Shown here piece by piece: positions 1 to 6,505 of a stretch of DNA of 46,899 bases. The translations under genes were made by a program, and so were the position numbers. The stretch lies in NCBI RefSeq assembly GCF_030341905.1, contig NZ_JATAAF010000021.1, forward strand, positions 1-46,899. Reading direction: 5' to 3'. The notes beneath the pieces were generated by a model that was given only the letters and a program-made list of their open reading frames with translations, searched no databases and was not told the DNA's origin. Source of the DNA: Porticoccus sp. W117. GTDB taxonomy: Bacteria; Pseudomonadota; Gammaproteobacteria; Pseudomonadales; Porticoccaceae. How positions within the stretch are numbered: position 1 is the stretch's first letter; the number at the start of each line of letters is the position of its first letter.

Positions 1-126
1 CCTGAAAATATTGAGCAGGCTACCGTCATGGTGGAAGAATCTGTTGAGTTATACAATAAACGGCGGCCGCATATGGCTCTAAAATACAAAACGCCCGATG
101 AAGTCCATCGGGCGTTTTTAACCTGA
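1..126 (+). CDS. IS3-family transposase (OrfB/integrase), C-terminal fragment cut by window edge
   Basis: Frame 1 is open from the first base to a TGA at 124-126. It encodes the end of a DDE integrase of IS3 type: the motif LYNKRRPHMAL followed by KTPDEVHRAF is the usual C-terminal signature of IS3-group OrfB proteins, which catalyse transposition through a circular intermediate. Only 41 residues lie in the window, so the catalytic DDE residues and OrfA are outside it and intactness cannot be judged. The family is clear from the tail; the subgroup is not. The gene ends about 75 bp before the DUF1289 gene, so the element abuts host genes on its right side. Confidence 0.85.
   Translation, partial: PENIEQATVMVEESVELYNKRRPHMALKYKTPDEVHRAFLT
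92..119 (+). terminator. Rho-independent terminator inside the end of the IS3 transposase gene
   Basis: A perfect 9-bp stem (92-100 with 106-114, CGCCCGATG/CATCGGGCG) with a 5-nt loop is followed by five T residues at 115-119. The hairpin lies within the last codons of the transposase. It would stop transposase transcripts from running into the flanking host genes. Structure is seen directly; function is inferred. Confidence 0.7.
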
Positions 127-130
127 AATA

Positions 131-156
131 GTGTCAACCTATATCAGGACAAGACA
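131..156. repeat. Candidate right terminal inverted repeat of the IS3 element
   Basis: Directly after the transposase stop lies GTGTCAACCTATATCAGGAC and then AAGACA, ending in the CA dinucleotide typical of IS3-family right ends. The left end is outside the window, so the match between the two ends cannot be tested. The 3-bp target duplication would start at 157. Assignment rests on position and the terminal CA only. Confidence 0.45.
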
Positions 157-201
157 CCGGGGTTTCTTTACGTCTCCCGTCTCACATCTTTCATCTCACA
201 T

Positions 202-393
202 TCAGGCAAACGGATTCGCCTGGCGTGACCGCAACATGCTGTTTTTCAGCACTTCTTTGCGCTCGGTGTTGTCCATAGCCATCCAGCCACGAATCTCATC
301 GGCAGTGCGAAAGCAGCCCACACAGACATCGTCATCGTCCAGCGCGCAGATGGAAATACAGGGCGAATTGATGGGTTTTTCGTCGTTACTCAT
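202..393 (-). CDS. DUF1289 family small cysteine-rich protein
   Basis: This 63-residue protein has the DUF1289 pattern: SPCISICALDDDDVCVGCFR followed by a TADEIRGW segment. The four conserved cysteines in a CxxxC...CxxC layout suggest metal or Fe-S binding, but the family has no agreed function. Its ATG at 391-393 overlaps the stop of the upstream Nudix gene in a 4-nt ATGA, so the two are almost certainly one transcript with coupled translation. Small DUF1289 genes often sit beside metabolic or repair enzymes. Length is usual for the family. Confidence 0.85.
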   Translation of the reverse strand: MSNDEKPINSPCISICALDDDDVCVGCFRTADEIRGWMAMDNTERKEVLKNSMLRSRQANPFA

Positions 394-1055
394 GATGTGT
401 GTTCTGGCCGGGACTGGGGGAAGTTTTTAATGGCCGGGTACTTTAACTGTATGTCCGCGCGAAGGGAACAGTTGAGAAATTCCACCAGCAACGCCAGGGT
501 AAAACCCCAAATGGTGTACTCCTGATACTGATAGCACGGTAATGAATAGTCTTTCCCGTTGATATCAAAGTTGGCGCGGGTCAGGTTGTTGGTATCCAGC
601 AGGTATTCCAGAGGCACTCGAAAGATCGCATCCAGCTCTGCCAGCTCAGGAGTTAGCTCAGCGTCTGCAGCAATACGCCCCACAAAGGGCGTCACCCTTA
701 CACCCAGACGGGTATCTCGCGGCGGCAGAGTAGCAAACAGCTCCACCTCTCCCGGCGGCAAGCCAATCTCTTCGTGACTCTCTCGCAGGGCGGTGTGCAG
801 CAAACTGCTGTCTTGCGGCTCCCACATACCACCGGGCAAGGCCACCTCACCGGCATGATCATTCAGGTGCCCCGCCCGGCGGGTGAGCACCAGATGGGGC
901 CGGGGCTCCATCGTCAATGCCAGCAAAACAGCCGCCTCGCGTTCACCGCGCTGTACGGGTAGAGGCTCCTGCAGAGGCAGGGGTTTGAGATTATCGGCAA
1001 TGGTTGTCAGCATCGAATCCAATTCCGCGCAACGTGCTTTGATATACTTCGGCAC
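390..1055 (-). CDS. Nudix hydrolase, CoA pyrophosphatase (NudL-like)
   Basis: The product is a CoA-type Nudix hydrolase, which cleaves CoA or its derivatives to 3',5'-ADP and 4'-phosphopantetheine. Two diagnostic parts are visible. The first is the family stretch LVLTRRAGHLNDHAGEVALP, the CoA-pyrophosphatase motif. The second is the Nudix box GGMWEPQDSSLLHTALRE followed by SHEEIGL, with its RE...EE metal-binding residues intact. The start is a GTG at 1053-1055 with a poor ribosome-binding site. An ATG at 1011-1013, preceded by GCGGA, would remove 14 non-conserved residues and is a good alternative. It is translationally coupled to the DUF1289 gene and divergent from a second Nudix gene only 33 bp away. 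Confidence 0.88.
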   Translation of the reverse strand: MPKYIKARCAELDSMLTTIADNLKPLPLQEPLPVQRGEREAAVLLALTMEPRPHLVLTRRAGHLNDHAGEVALPGGMWEPQDSSLLHTALRESHEEIGLPPGEVELFATLPPRDTRLGVRVTPFVGRIAADAELTPELAELDAIFRVPLEYLLDTNNLTRANFDINGKDYSLPCYQYQEYTIWGFTLALLVEFLNCSLRADIQLKYPAIKNFPQSRPEHTS

Positions 1056-1088
1056 AACTCATCGTATCTTTATGACGGCAGCACAACT

Positions 1089-1664
1089 ATGAACTACTGC
1101 AGTAATTGTGGACAACCGGTCAGCCTGGCAATTCCCGAAGACGACGACCGCGAGCGCCATATTTGCAGGCACTGCGACACCATTCACTACCAGAACCCGC
1201 GCATTATTACCGGCTGCCTGCCGATTTATGACGACGGACACGAGCCACGAGTATTGCTGTGCAAACGAGCCATCGAGCCCCGCTACGGTAAGTGGACCCT
1301 GCCCGCCGGCTTTATGGAGAACGGCGAAACCGCCGAACAGGGCGCCGCCCGGGAGTGCTGGGAAGAAGCCCGCGCCAAAGTATCTATTGGTGATCTGTAC
1401 AACATGACCAGCATTCCCAACGTTAACCAGGTGCACCTGTTCTTTATGGCAACGCTGGATAAGCCGGAGTTCGCCAGCGGCCCGGAAAGCCTGGAAGTGG
1501 AATTACTTAAAGAGGCCGACATTCCCTGGGACGAAATTTCTTTTACTGCAGTAAAAGTCACCTTGCAGAATTATTTTCGCGATCGAGCCAACGGCCAGTT
1601 CCCACTGCGCTCCGGCTGGGCCGGCCCCAACGAATGGGGCGAGTGGCATTGGAACAAACACTGA
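1089..1664 (+). CDS. Nudix hydrolase with N-terminal zinc ribbon
   Basis: The 191-residue protein starts with a zinc ribbon (C4, C7, C26, C29) and carries a Nudix box at about residues 74-96 (GFMENGETAEQGAARECWEE), so it should hydrolyse a nucleoside diphosphate linked to another moiety. The final glycine of the classic box is replaced (EEARA), which is common in the zinc-ribbon Nudix group. The substrate cannot be read from sequence; relatives are annotated as NADH pyrophosphatase-like or ADP-ribose pyrophosphatase-like. The gene lies head to head with the CoA-pyrophosphatase gene. The rhodanese gene follows after 11 bp and probably shares its transcript. Confidence 0.87.
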   Translation: MNYCSNCGQPVSLAIPEDDDRERHICRHCDTIHYQNPRIITGCLPIYDDGHEPRVLLCKRAIEPRYGKWTLPAGFMENGETAEQGAARECWEEARAKVSIGDLYNMTSIPNVNQVHLFFMATLDKPEFASGPESLEVELLKEADIPWDEISFTAVKVTLQNYFRDRANGQFPLRSGWAGPNEWGEWHWNKH

Positions 1665-1675
1665 CGAAACACCCC

Positions 1676-2218
1676 ATGCACCAACAAACCATGACCCAGC
1701 AAACCATGACCCAGCAAACCATTAGTGCCCAACAATTCCAGCAACAGTTTAATTCAGCAAACGACACCCTGATCGACGTACGCGCCGCGGCGGAATATCG
1801 AGAAATACACCTGGTGGACGCCACCAATCTGCCGCTGGATCAGATTACCGGCGAACAAGCCGCTACGCACAACAGCGAACGCTGCTACCTGATCTGCAAG
1901 GCTGGTAAACGAGCCGCCATGGCGGCAGAGAAAATTGCCGCCAGCTACCCCGGGGAACTGATTGTGGTAGAGGGTGGCACAGACGCCTGCGTTGAGCTGG
2001 GCATGGATTGCCAGAGGGACAAAGGGGTTATGTCCCTTGAACGACAAGTACGCATTGCAGCGGGGGCGCTGGTGTTACTTGGCGTTGTACTCAGCCTGAC
2101 AGTGCACAGTGGCTTTATCGCCCTGTCCGCCTTTGTGGGCGCCGGTTTGGTGTTTGCGGGAATTACCGATACCTGTGGTATGGGGTTGCTGCTGACCAAG
2201 ATGCCCTGGAATCGTTAG
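1676..2218 (+). CDS. YgaP-like membrane rhodanese (sulfurtransferase plus DUF2892 tail)
   Basis: An N-terminal rhodanese domain (LIDVRAAAEYREIHL, then the active-site loop CKAGKR with Cys74) is followed by a DUF2892 segment with two hydrophobic helices and the terminal GMGLLLTKMPWN motif. This is the YgaP layout: a cytoplasmic sulfurtransferase anchored in the inner membrane. I start it at ATG 1676, eleven bases after the previous stop. Two further in-frame ATGs at 1691 and 1706 arise from a 15-bp tandem repeat, so the true start is uncertain by up to 10 residues. No strong ribosome-binding site is seen. Sulfur acceptor unknown. Its end overlaps the convergent FMN reductase gene by 4 bp. Confidence 0.88.
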   Translation: MHQQTMTQQTMTQQTISAQQFQQQFNSANDTLIDVRAAAEYREIHLVDATNLPLDQITGEQAATHNSERCYLICKAGKRAAMAAEKIAASYPGELIVVEGGTDACVELGMDCQRDKGVMSLERQVRIAAGALVLLGVVLSLTVHSGFIALSAFVGAGLVFAGITDTCGMGLLLTKMPWNR

Positions 2219-2763
2219 CTAACGCTTCTTTTGCTGGCTTTGCGCAACATCTCTATAGCCGCCAACAGCTGGGCATGAATGTCCGAATTAGTGAGCGTAT
2301 TGTTAGCAACGTCAAAATTATCCTGAAACTTCGGCACTGAAATCGCCGCCACCACTTCCGCGCGAAAGTGCGGTGCCGACGTTTCCGCATGGGCCAGCAC
2401 ATTTTTCGCCCCACCGGGCCCCGGAGACGTGGCTAACAACAGGGTGGGCTTATCCTGAAACACTTTGCGATCTCCCCGCGACGCCCAGTCAAACAGGTTC
2501 TTGAAAGCCGCCGTGTATGAGCCGTTGTGTTCTGCATGAGAAATCACCAGCGCATCCGCCTCTGCAATTTTGTCGAGAAAATCCCGCGCCAGCTGTGGGT
2601 GCCCCAATTCGGCCTCCCGTTCCGGGCTAAACAGTGGCAGCTCGTAGTCGTGGATATCCAATACTTCTACGGTAGCGCCCTCTATAAGATTGGCCGCATA
2701 AGTCGCCAGCACCCTGTTAATAGAGTGTTTGCTGTTGCTGGATGAAAACGCTAAGACCTTCAT
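2215..2763 (-). CDS. NADPH-dependent FMN reductase (flavodoxin-like)
   Basis: The 182-residue protein has the flavodoxin-like FMN reductase fold: MKVLAFSSSNSKHSINRVLA for the FMN phosphate loop, LPLFSPE, and SHAEHNGSYTAAFKNLFDW, the flavin-binding loop of this family. It would reduce FMN or quinones with NAD(P)H. The start at 2763 is preceded by GAAGGATAG in the end of the upstream gene and leaves 4 bp between genes; an upstream start at 2784 would lie inside the VOC gene. It is the second gene of a two-gene operon driven by the SoxR-type promoter near 3240, which fits a role in handling redox-cycling compounds. Confidence 0.88.
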   Translation of the reverse strand: MKVLAFSSSNSKHSINRVLATYAANLIEGATVEVLDIHDYELPLFSPEREAELGHPQLARDFLDKIAEADALVISHAEHNGSYTAAFKNLFDWASRGDRKVFQDKPTLLLATSPGPGGAKNVLAHAETSAPHFRAEVVAAISVPKFQDNFDVANNTLTNSDIHAQLLAAIEMLRKASKRSVS

Positions 2764-2767
2764 TACA

Positions 2768-3196
2768 CTATCCTTCTTCTGCACTTAAATTACGTTCGGC
2801 GGGCAAGTCACTCAAATACTCCACAAACTCTACTTCAAAACCGTCAGGATCAACATAGTATATATTCTTGCGAAATGGCTCATCGGCACCATCTTTATCC
2901 ACATCGAAGCCCGCATTTCTCATACGTTCAATCAACGCATCCAGATCATTGGTTTCAAAAGCAAAGTGCGCCAGCCCTACTTGATGCCCCTGCAGATTGC
3001 GGTTTTCCCCTTCACCAAACTCATTCAGCGCCAAATACTGATAATCATCGCCAAAATGCACCCACTTGCGCGGCTTGCCGTACCACTCACCACCGCCCTG
3101 AGTGCGTACCTGCCAGTGAGGAAACGCCGCCTTGTAAAACGCCATGGATTTTTCCAGGTTTTTAATCACTAAATTGATGTGCTCAATACGAATCAT
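2768..3196 (-). CDS. VOC/glyoxalase superfamily protein
   Basis: This 142-residue single-module vicinal-oxygen-chelate protein starts MIRIEHINLVIKNLEKSMAF. It shows the usual metal-ligand stations: EHINLVI at the start, GLAHFAFET in the middle and DPDGFEVEFVEY at the end. Members are metal-dependent lyases, dioxygenases or drug-binding proteins; the substrate cannot be told. I chose ATG 3194-3196, preceded by GAGGGCATAGCA, because the longer open frame upstream runs through the SoxR promoter and has no VOC similarity. It is first in the operon with the FMN reductase and divergent from soxR. Confidence 0.87.
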   Translation of the reverse strand: MIRIEHINLVIKNLEKSMAFYKAAFPHWQVRTQGGGEWYGKPRKWVHFGDDYQYLALNEFGEGENRNLQGHQVGLAHFAFETNDLDALIERMRNAGFDVDKDGADEPFRKNIYYVDPDGFEVEFVEYLSDLPAERNLSAEEG

Positions 3197-3232
3197 TGCT
3201 ATGCCCTCTGTGATCATCGGTAAAGTGCGGCC

Positions 3233-3263
3233 ACTATAAAACCTAAACTTAACTTGAGGTAAA
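3233..3263 (-). promoter_or_regulatory. SoxR-regulated promoter with 19-bp spacer and near-consensus sox box
   Basis: Reading the minus strand, a -35 TTTACC (3258-3263) and a -10 TATAGT (3233-3238) are separated by exactly 19 bp, the over-long spacer that marks MerR-family activated promoters. Inside lies the dyad 3242-3259, CCTAAACTTAACTTGAGG on the plus strand. It matches the E. coli soxS operator CCTCAAGTTAACTTGAGG at 16 of 18 positions. The promoter points at the VOC and FMN reductase genes. The operator is seen; regulation by the adjacent SoxR follows from the family's established mechanism (oxidised [2Fe-2S] SoxR untwists the spacer). Confidence 0.88.
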
Positions 3264-3316
3264 GAGCTTTTTTGACTATTGTTTTGATTAAGAATTTTTA
3301 TAACGAGACAACACCA

Positions 3317-3763
3317 ATGAGCGATAGCAACTGGACAGTGGGCAAGGTGGCCAGGCGCTGCGGCGTAAAAGTCAGCGCCCTGCACTTTTACGAATCCAAA
3401 GGGCTGATACACAGCTACCGCAACAGCGGTAACCAACGCCGTTACAAAGCCGACGTCATACGCCGGGTGTCATTGATCAAAGCGGCCCAGAAAGTAGGTT
3501 TTACTCTGGAAGAAGTCAAACAAACCTTCGCCAAACTGCCCGACAACCGCACCCCCACCGCCAGCGATTGGAAAAAACTGTCTACCGCCTGGCGAGAAGA
3601 CCTGAACAACCGCATTGCCTACCTGGAACGACTGAGGGATTTAATTACCGGCTGTATCGGCTGCGGTTGCTTGTCGATGAAGAACTGCCCGATTTATAAC
3701 GAAGGGGATAGGTTAGGAAATGAGGGGAATGGGGCCGTGATTTTAGAGAAAAATAGTAAGTAA
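3317..3763 (+). CDS. soxR: Redox-sensitive transcriptional activator SoxR
   Basis: A MerR-family regulator of 148 residues. The N-terminal winged helix (WTVGKVARRCGVKVSALHFY) is followed by a dimerisation helix and then the [2Fe-2S]-binding cluster C113-x2-C116-x-C118-x5-C124 (CIGCGCLSMKNCP), which is the SoxR signature and separates it from metal-sensing MerR proteins. I start at ATG 3317; the longer frame adds 15 residues without family similarity. It is divergent from the VOC/FMN-reductase operon and shares the intergenic sox box, so it probably senses redox-active molecules and controls that pair. No soxS is visible, as is usual outside enteric bacteria. Confidence 0.95.
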   Translation: MSDSNWTVGKVARRCGVKVSALHFYESKGLIHSYRNSGNQRRYKADVIRRVSLIKAAQKVGFTLEEVKQTFAKLPDNRTPTASDWKKLSTAWREDLNNRIAYLERLRDLITGCIGCGCLSMKNCPIYNEGDRLGNEGNGAVILEKNSK

Positions 3764-3767
3764 AAGC

Positions 3768-4559
3768 TCAGTTAGAGACAGGTGAAAACTCTACGGCACT
3801 CAACTCGCTTATGATCCCGGCATCTGATACTTCACGTATAGCTTTTTTTAGTAGCTTCTTGAGATTTGGCTTCAGATAAGGGATAACTTTTTCTATAGGC
3901 AAACTTTTAAGTTCTAGAAAAATAGCCAACGCGAAAATATTTTCAGCTTCAGATAGATAACCACTGCGATTATATTGCCATCCTTGCGAATCAACATCCG
4001 TATACTGCTGAAAATTAAACGCCGAATTTGCCATAAAAATACCAAACCCCAGAAATGTTGCCGCCATATCAGTAGCGAATTCCCAATTCTCCCAACCCCC
4101 AGGTGGCGGCTCTTGTGCAGTTGCTGTTAGATAATGCGCCAGCTCATGGGCGTAAGTAGCAACTAGCTGCGTAGGGTTGCTGACAATTGCAGGGTTATAG
4201 GTAATGACTACCTCTTCACTTTCATCAGCTTGAAATGTACCAAGTGGACCCGAATCAACGTCCTGGATAACAAGAGTTGGAGCAACTTTTGGATCCACAT
4301 CTTCTTCTTGAGCTTGTAGCTTACACGGCCATTCGTCCATGCCTGCATAGTGCTTAACTACTTTAAACGTTTCTCTCGCAGCACCTTCTTCACTATCCAC
4401 TTTAGATGGAAAATACTCTTTAGTGGGCAATACGAGCTTTGTACCCTCAAAAAAAGCCTGCCCACCAAAATTTTTCAGAAGCCAATTATAAGTGGCAACT
4501 TGGAACTCGGTATCATCAGTTGAAAGCAAAGGTTTTGATTTAAAGAGATTCAACATCAT
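3768..4559 (-). CDS. Uncharacterised protein with HExxH zinc-peptidase-like motif
   Basis: I do not recognise a named family. The 263-residue protein carries HELAH at 138-142 within TYAHELAHYL. Acidic residues follow in WENWEFATDMAATFLGFG (E160, D164), where gluzincin-type enzymes place their third ligand and a helper residue. This suggests a zinc-dependent peptidase-like fold. No signal peptide or clear membrane segment is seen, so it is probably cytoplasmic. Two consecutive ATGs (4559, 4556) could start it; neither has a ribosome-binding site. Base composition is visibly more AT-rich than the neighbours and a MITE-like repeat lies just upstream, which hints at acquisition. It is convergent with soxR. 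Confidence 0.7.
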   Translation of the reverse strand: MMLNLFKSKPLLSTDDTEFQVATYNWLLKNFGGQAFFEGTKLVLPTKEYFPSKVDSEEGAARETFKVVKHYAGMDEWPCKLQAQEEDVDPKVAPTLVIQDVDSGPLGTFQADESEEVVITYNPAIVSNPTQLVATYAHELAHYLTATAQEPPPGGWENWEFATDMAATFLGFGIFMANSAFNFQQYTDVDSQGWQYNRSGYLSEAENIFALAIFLELKSLPIEKVIPYLKPNLKKLLKKAIREVSDAGIISELSAVEFSPVSN

Positions 4560-4602
4560 TTTTGTTTTAATTTCTTAAGCTACTACCCGGACACTCTGTG
4601 TA

Positions 4603-4706
4603 GTGACCTTGGTATGGCTTGATGTGACCGCTGCCAGCAAGGAAGCTGGCAACGAGCCTACATGGATGTATACACGGCGTGTCACAACAAGCCATACCAA
4701 GGTCAC
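4603..4706. repeat. 104-bp MITE-like element with 26-bp terminal inverted repeats
   Basis: Positions 4603-4628 and 4681-4706 are inverted repeats matching at 25 of 26 bases (beginning GTGACCTTGGTATGGCTTG). The 52-bp centre holds a second hairpin, GCCAGC/GCTGGC at 4631-4648. No coding capacity is convincing. The form fits a small non-autonomous or palindromic interspersed element. The rest of the gap up to 4846 has no gene; 4799-4834 holds another small GC-rich inverted motif (AGGAGGTTGCCGCGTCGC...). Confidence 0.75.
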
Positions 4707-4846
4707 GAATACTGGAATAGAACACTATTGCAGAGGAAGCAGATATTCAAGGAAGAAAGCGCAACATCCTTGTTGCATAGGAGGTAAGCTGCAAAATTCA
4801 GGAGGTTGCCGCGTCGCTACGCTCCTCTCAATGACGGACTAATGAA

Positions 4847-6487
4847 TCAAATCGTCCCATTCACAATCGGCTGGAACGCCGTTAGCGAATCCATCAACGC
4901 GGCATTACCCAAACCATTAGTAGGGAACAGGTTGGCAAAGTTGCCCTGCTCGCCGTGCAACGCCATGTAATTCAGAATTACTGTTTCCACCAACAGGTTG
5001 ACGTTGTTGGCAGCTGGTGTGGCAGCGGTTTCTACTGAGGCGTCATTGCGCATAAAACCAATTTGCTGATGACGGGCTTGCTCTTCTGGAGTGGCACCTA
5101 GTAACTGCGGGCGGCCATTGGGGTTGTACACCATAAAGAACGAAGACGCGGTAGACTGGTTATCGCCGGTCCACTCCCCTTTACCACGACCATCCACAGA
5201 ATTATCGATACGGCCATTACTGGCCACTGAACCGTCGCTCATTACGTACATCATTAGCGGCGTATTAGTGCGCGCAGCGTATTCCAGGCAGGCACCCATA
5301 CAGCGGCCAGCGCGCAAATCGCGAATTTCACCCGTGGCGCGTTCGCCGGTGTGGTAATCGTAACCACCCATGGTAATGGTACCGGCGCCAGAAAAACCGT
5401 CGATAACCATTTTCATCACCGAGGCGGTTTTGCGGAATTCGCTTGAGCCGTCAAATTCAGCGGTAGAGAAAATACCGCCATTGTCACTGACAATTATCGG
5501 GCTGGGGGCGTTGCGGTCGTCGGGGTTCAATGTGTTCGGGTCACCAAAGCGCTCCGCCAGGTCGGCACTGCTCAGGTAGCCGCATTCGATCAGGTCTTTA
5601 ATAACCGCATCGTTGGTCAGGCGGGTATCCACGGTACCCAGCTTGGCGTTACTGAGGCGATACACAGATTCCATTACTGCCACCGCATCAGACTGATTGA
5701 GCAAGCCAACCAGATCGCCAATATCTACCATACCGGTCACATCCGTGGGGCGATCTACTTTGGTGGGGCGAATGGTGGGGTCAATCATGGCCATGGGCGC
5801 CATGGAATTACCGCCGGAATCGCTGCTGCGAGAGCCAATCAAACTGAGGATGGAACCCTCAGCACCAGCCCGAGCGATGCCGTACATGGGGTTGTGGGGG
5901 TTATTGCCAGTGTCGTTTTCCGAGCGAGCGGGAATAATGGCGCCATTGATATTGGCCGCCGTCCCCGGCGACAGCTTTTCCAAAATACCGCGCAAGAAAG
6001 CACTGTCACTGTGAAACGCCAAACCGAGAGTGGTGTCAGTGTGGTCGCCATTACTGGTGCCGGATTCCGAAGAACCGGCGCCATTCACTTCCGCGACGCC
6101 GGGAATCATATCGCCGGGCAGGCCCAGTTTGTCGTAGCCGGCGGTGCTGAGAAAATCCATCTGGCCGCCCTGGCCACCGATCAATACGTTGGAACCGGCA
6201 ATATTCACACCGCCCGCCAAATCAAAACAGATAAAAGGAATTTTGCCCGCACCCAAACCGGATGAACATCCGGCAGCGGACATGGCATCGATCAAATCCT
6301 GGGACAAGGCATGAGCCTTGCGGGGACTGGCAAACATACTCAATACCGAGCCGCCCAGCACTGTGCCGGCACCGGCGCAAAAGCCCTGGGCAAGAAAGTC
6401 ACGGCGGGTTACCGGCCGCGAGTGGTCGGCGTGGTACAGGGGCTCGTCAAGGCCGAGGGCGCGGGGGGCTTGTTTTTTAATAATCAT
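4847..6487 (-). CDS. Tat-exported DUF1501-like protein
   Basis: The 546-residue protein begins MIIKKQAPRALGLDEP and has a twin-arginine signal at residues 27-36 (TRRDFLAQGF) followed by a hydrophobic, Gly/Ala-rich stretch. The export is therefore of a folded protein. The body resembles DUF1501 (sulfatase-fold-like) proteins found in clusters with exported cytochromes, with motifs such as FDLAGGVNIAGSNVLIGGQG and MMYVMSDGSVASNGRIDN. No enzymatic activity is established for this family. It is the third gene of the minus-strand operon (cytochrome, LamG lipoprotein, this gene), 18 bp after the LamG stop. The N-terminal MIIKK is shared with the LamG and SH3 genes of the same cluster. Confidence 0.78.
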   Translation of the reverse strand: MIIKKQAPRALGLDEPLYHADHSRPVTRRDFLAQGFCAGAGTVLGGSVLSMFASPRKAHALSQDLIDAMSAAGCSSGLGAGKIPFICFDLAGGVNIAGSNVLIGGQGGQMDFLSTAGYDKLGLPGDMIPGVAEVNGAGSSESGTSNGDHTDTTLGLAFHSDSAFLRGILEKLSPGTAANINGAIIPARSENDTGNNPHNPMYGIARAGAEGSILSLIGSRSSDSGGNSMAPMAMIDPTIRPTKVDRPTDVTGMVDIGDLVGLLNQSDAVAVMESVYRLSNAKLGTVDTRLTNDAVIKDLIECGYLSSADLAERFGDPNTLNPDDRNAPSPIIVSDNGGIFSTAEFDGSSEFRKTASVMKMVIDGFSGAGTITMGGYDYHTGERATGEIRDLRAGRCMGACLEYAARTNTPLMMYVMSDGSVASNGRIDNSVDGRGKGEWTGDNQSTASSFFMVYNPNGRPQLLGATPEEQARHQQIGFMRNDASVETAATPAANNVNLLVETVILNYMALHGEQGNFANLFPTNGLGNAALMDSLTAFQPIVNGTI

Positions 6488-6505
6488 GTTTCCGTTCCAC
6501 TCTCT

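Noticed and set aside
2768-3436. Longer VOC frame starting at 3436
   Set aside because: Its first 80 codons run through the soxR gene start and the sox box and have no family similarity. ATG 3196 with its own ribosome-binding site is better.
4603-4842. 79-codon ORF in the MITE-like region
   Set aside because: It is read across inverted-repeat arms, has no ribosome-binding site and no recognisable domain.
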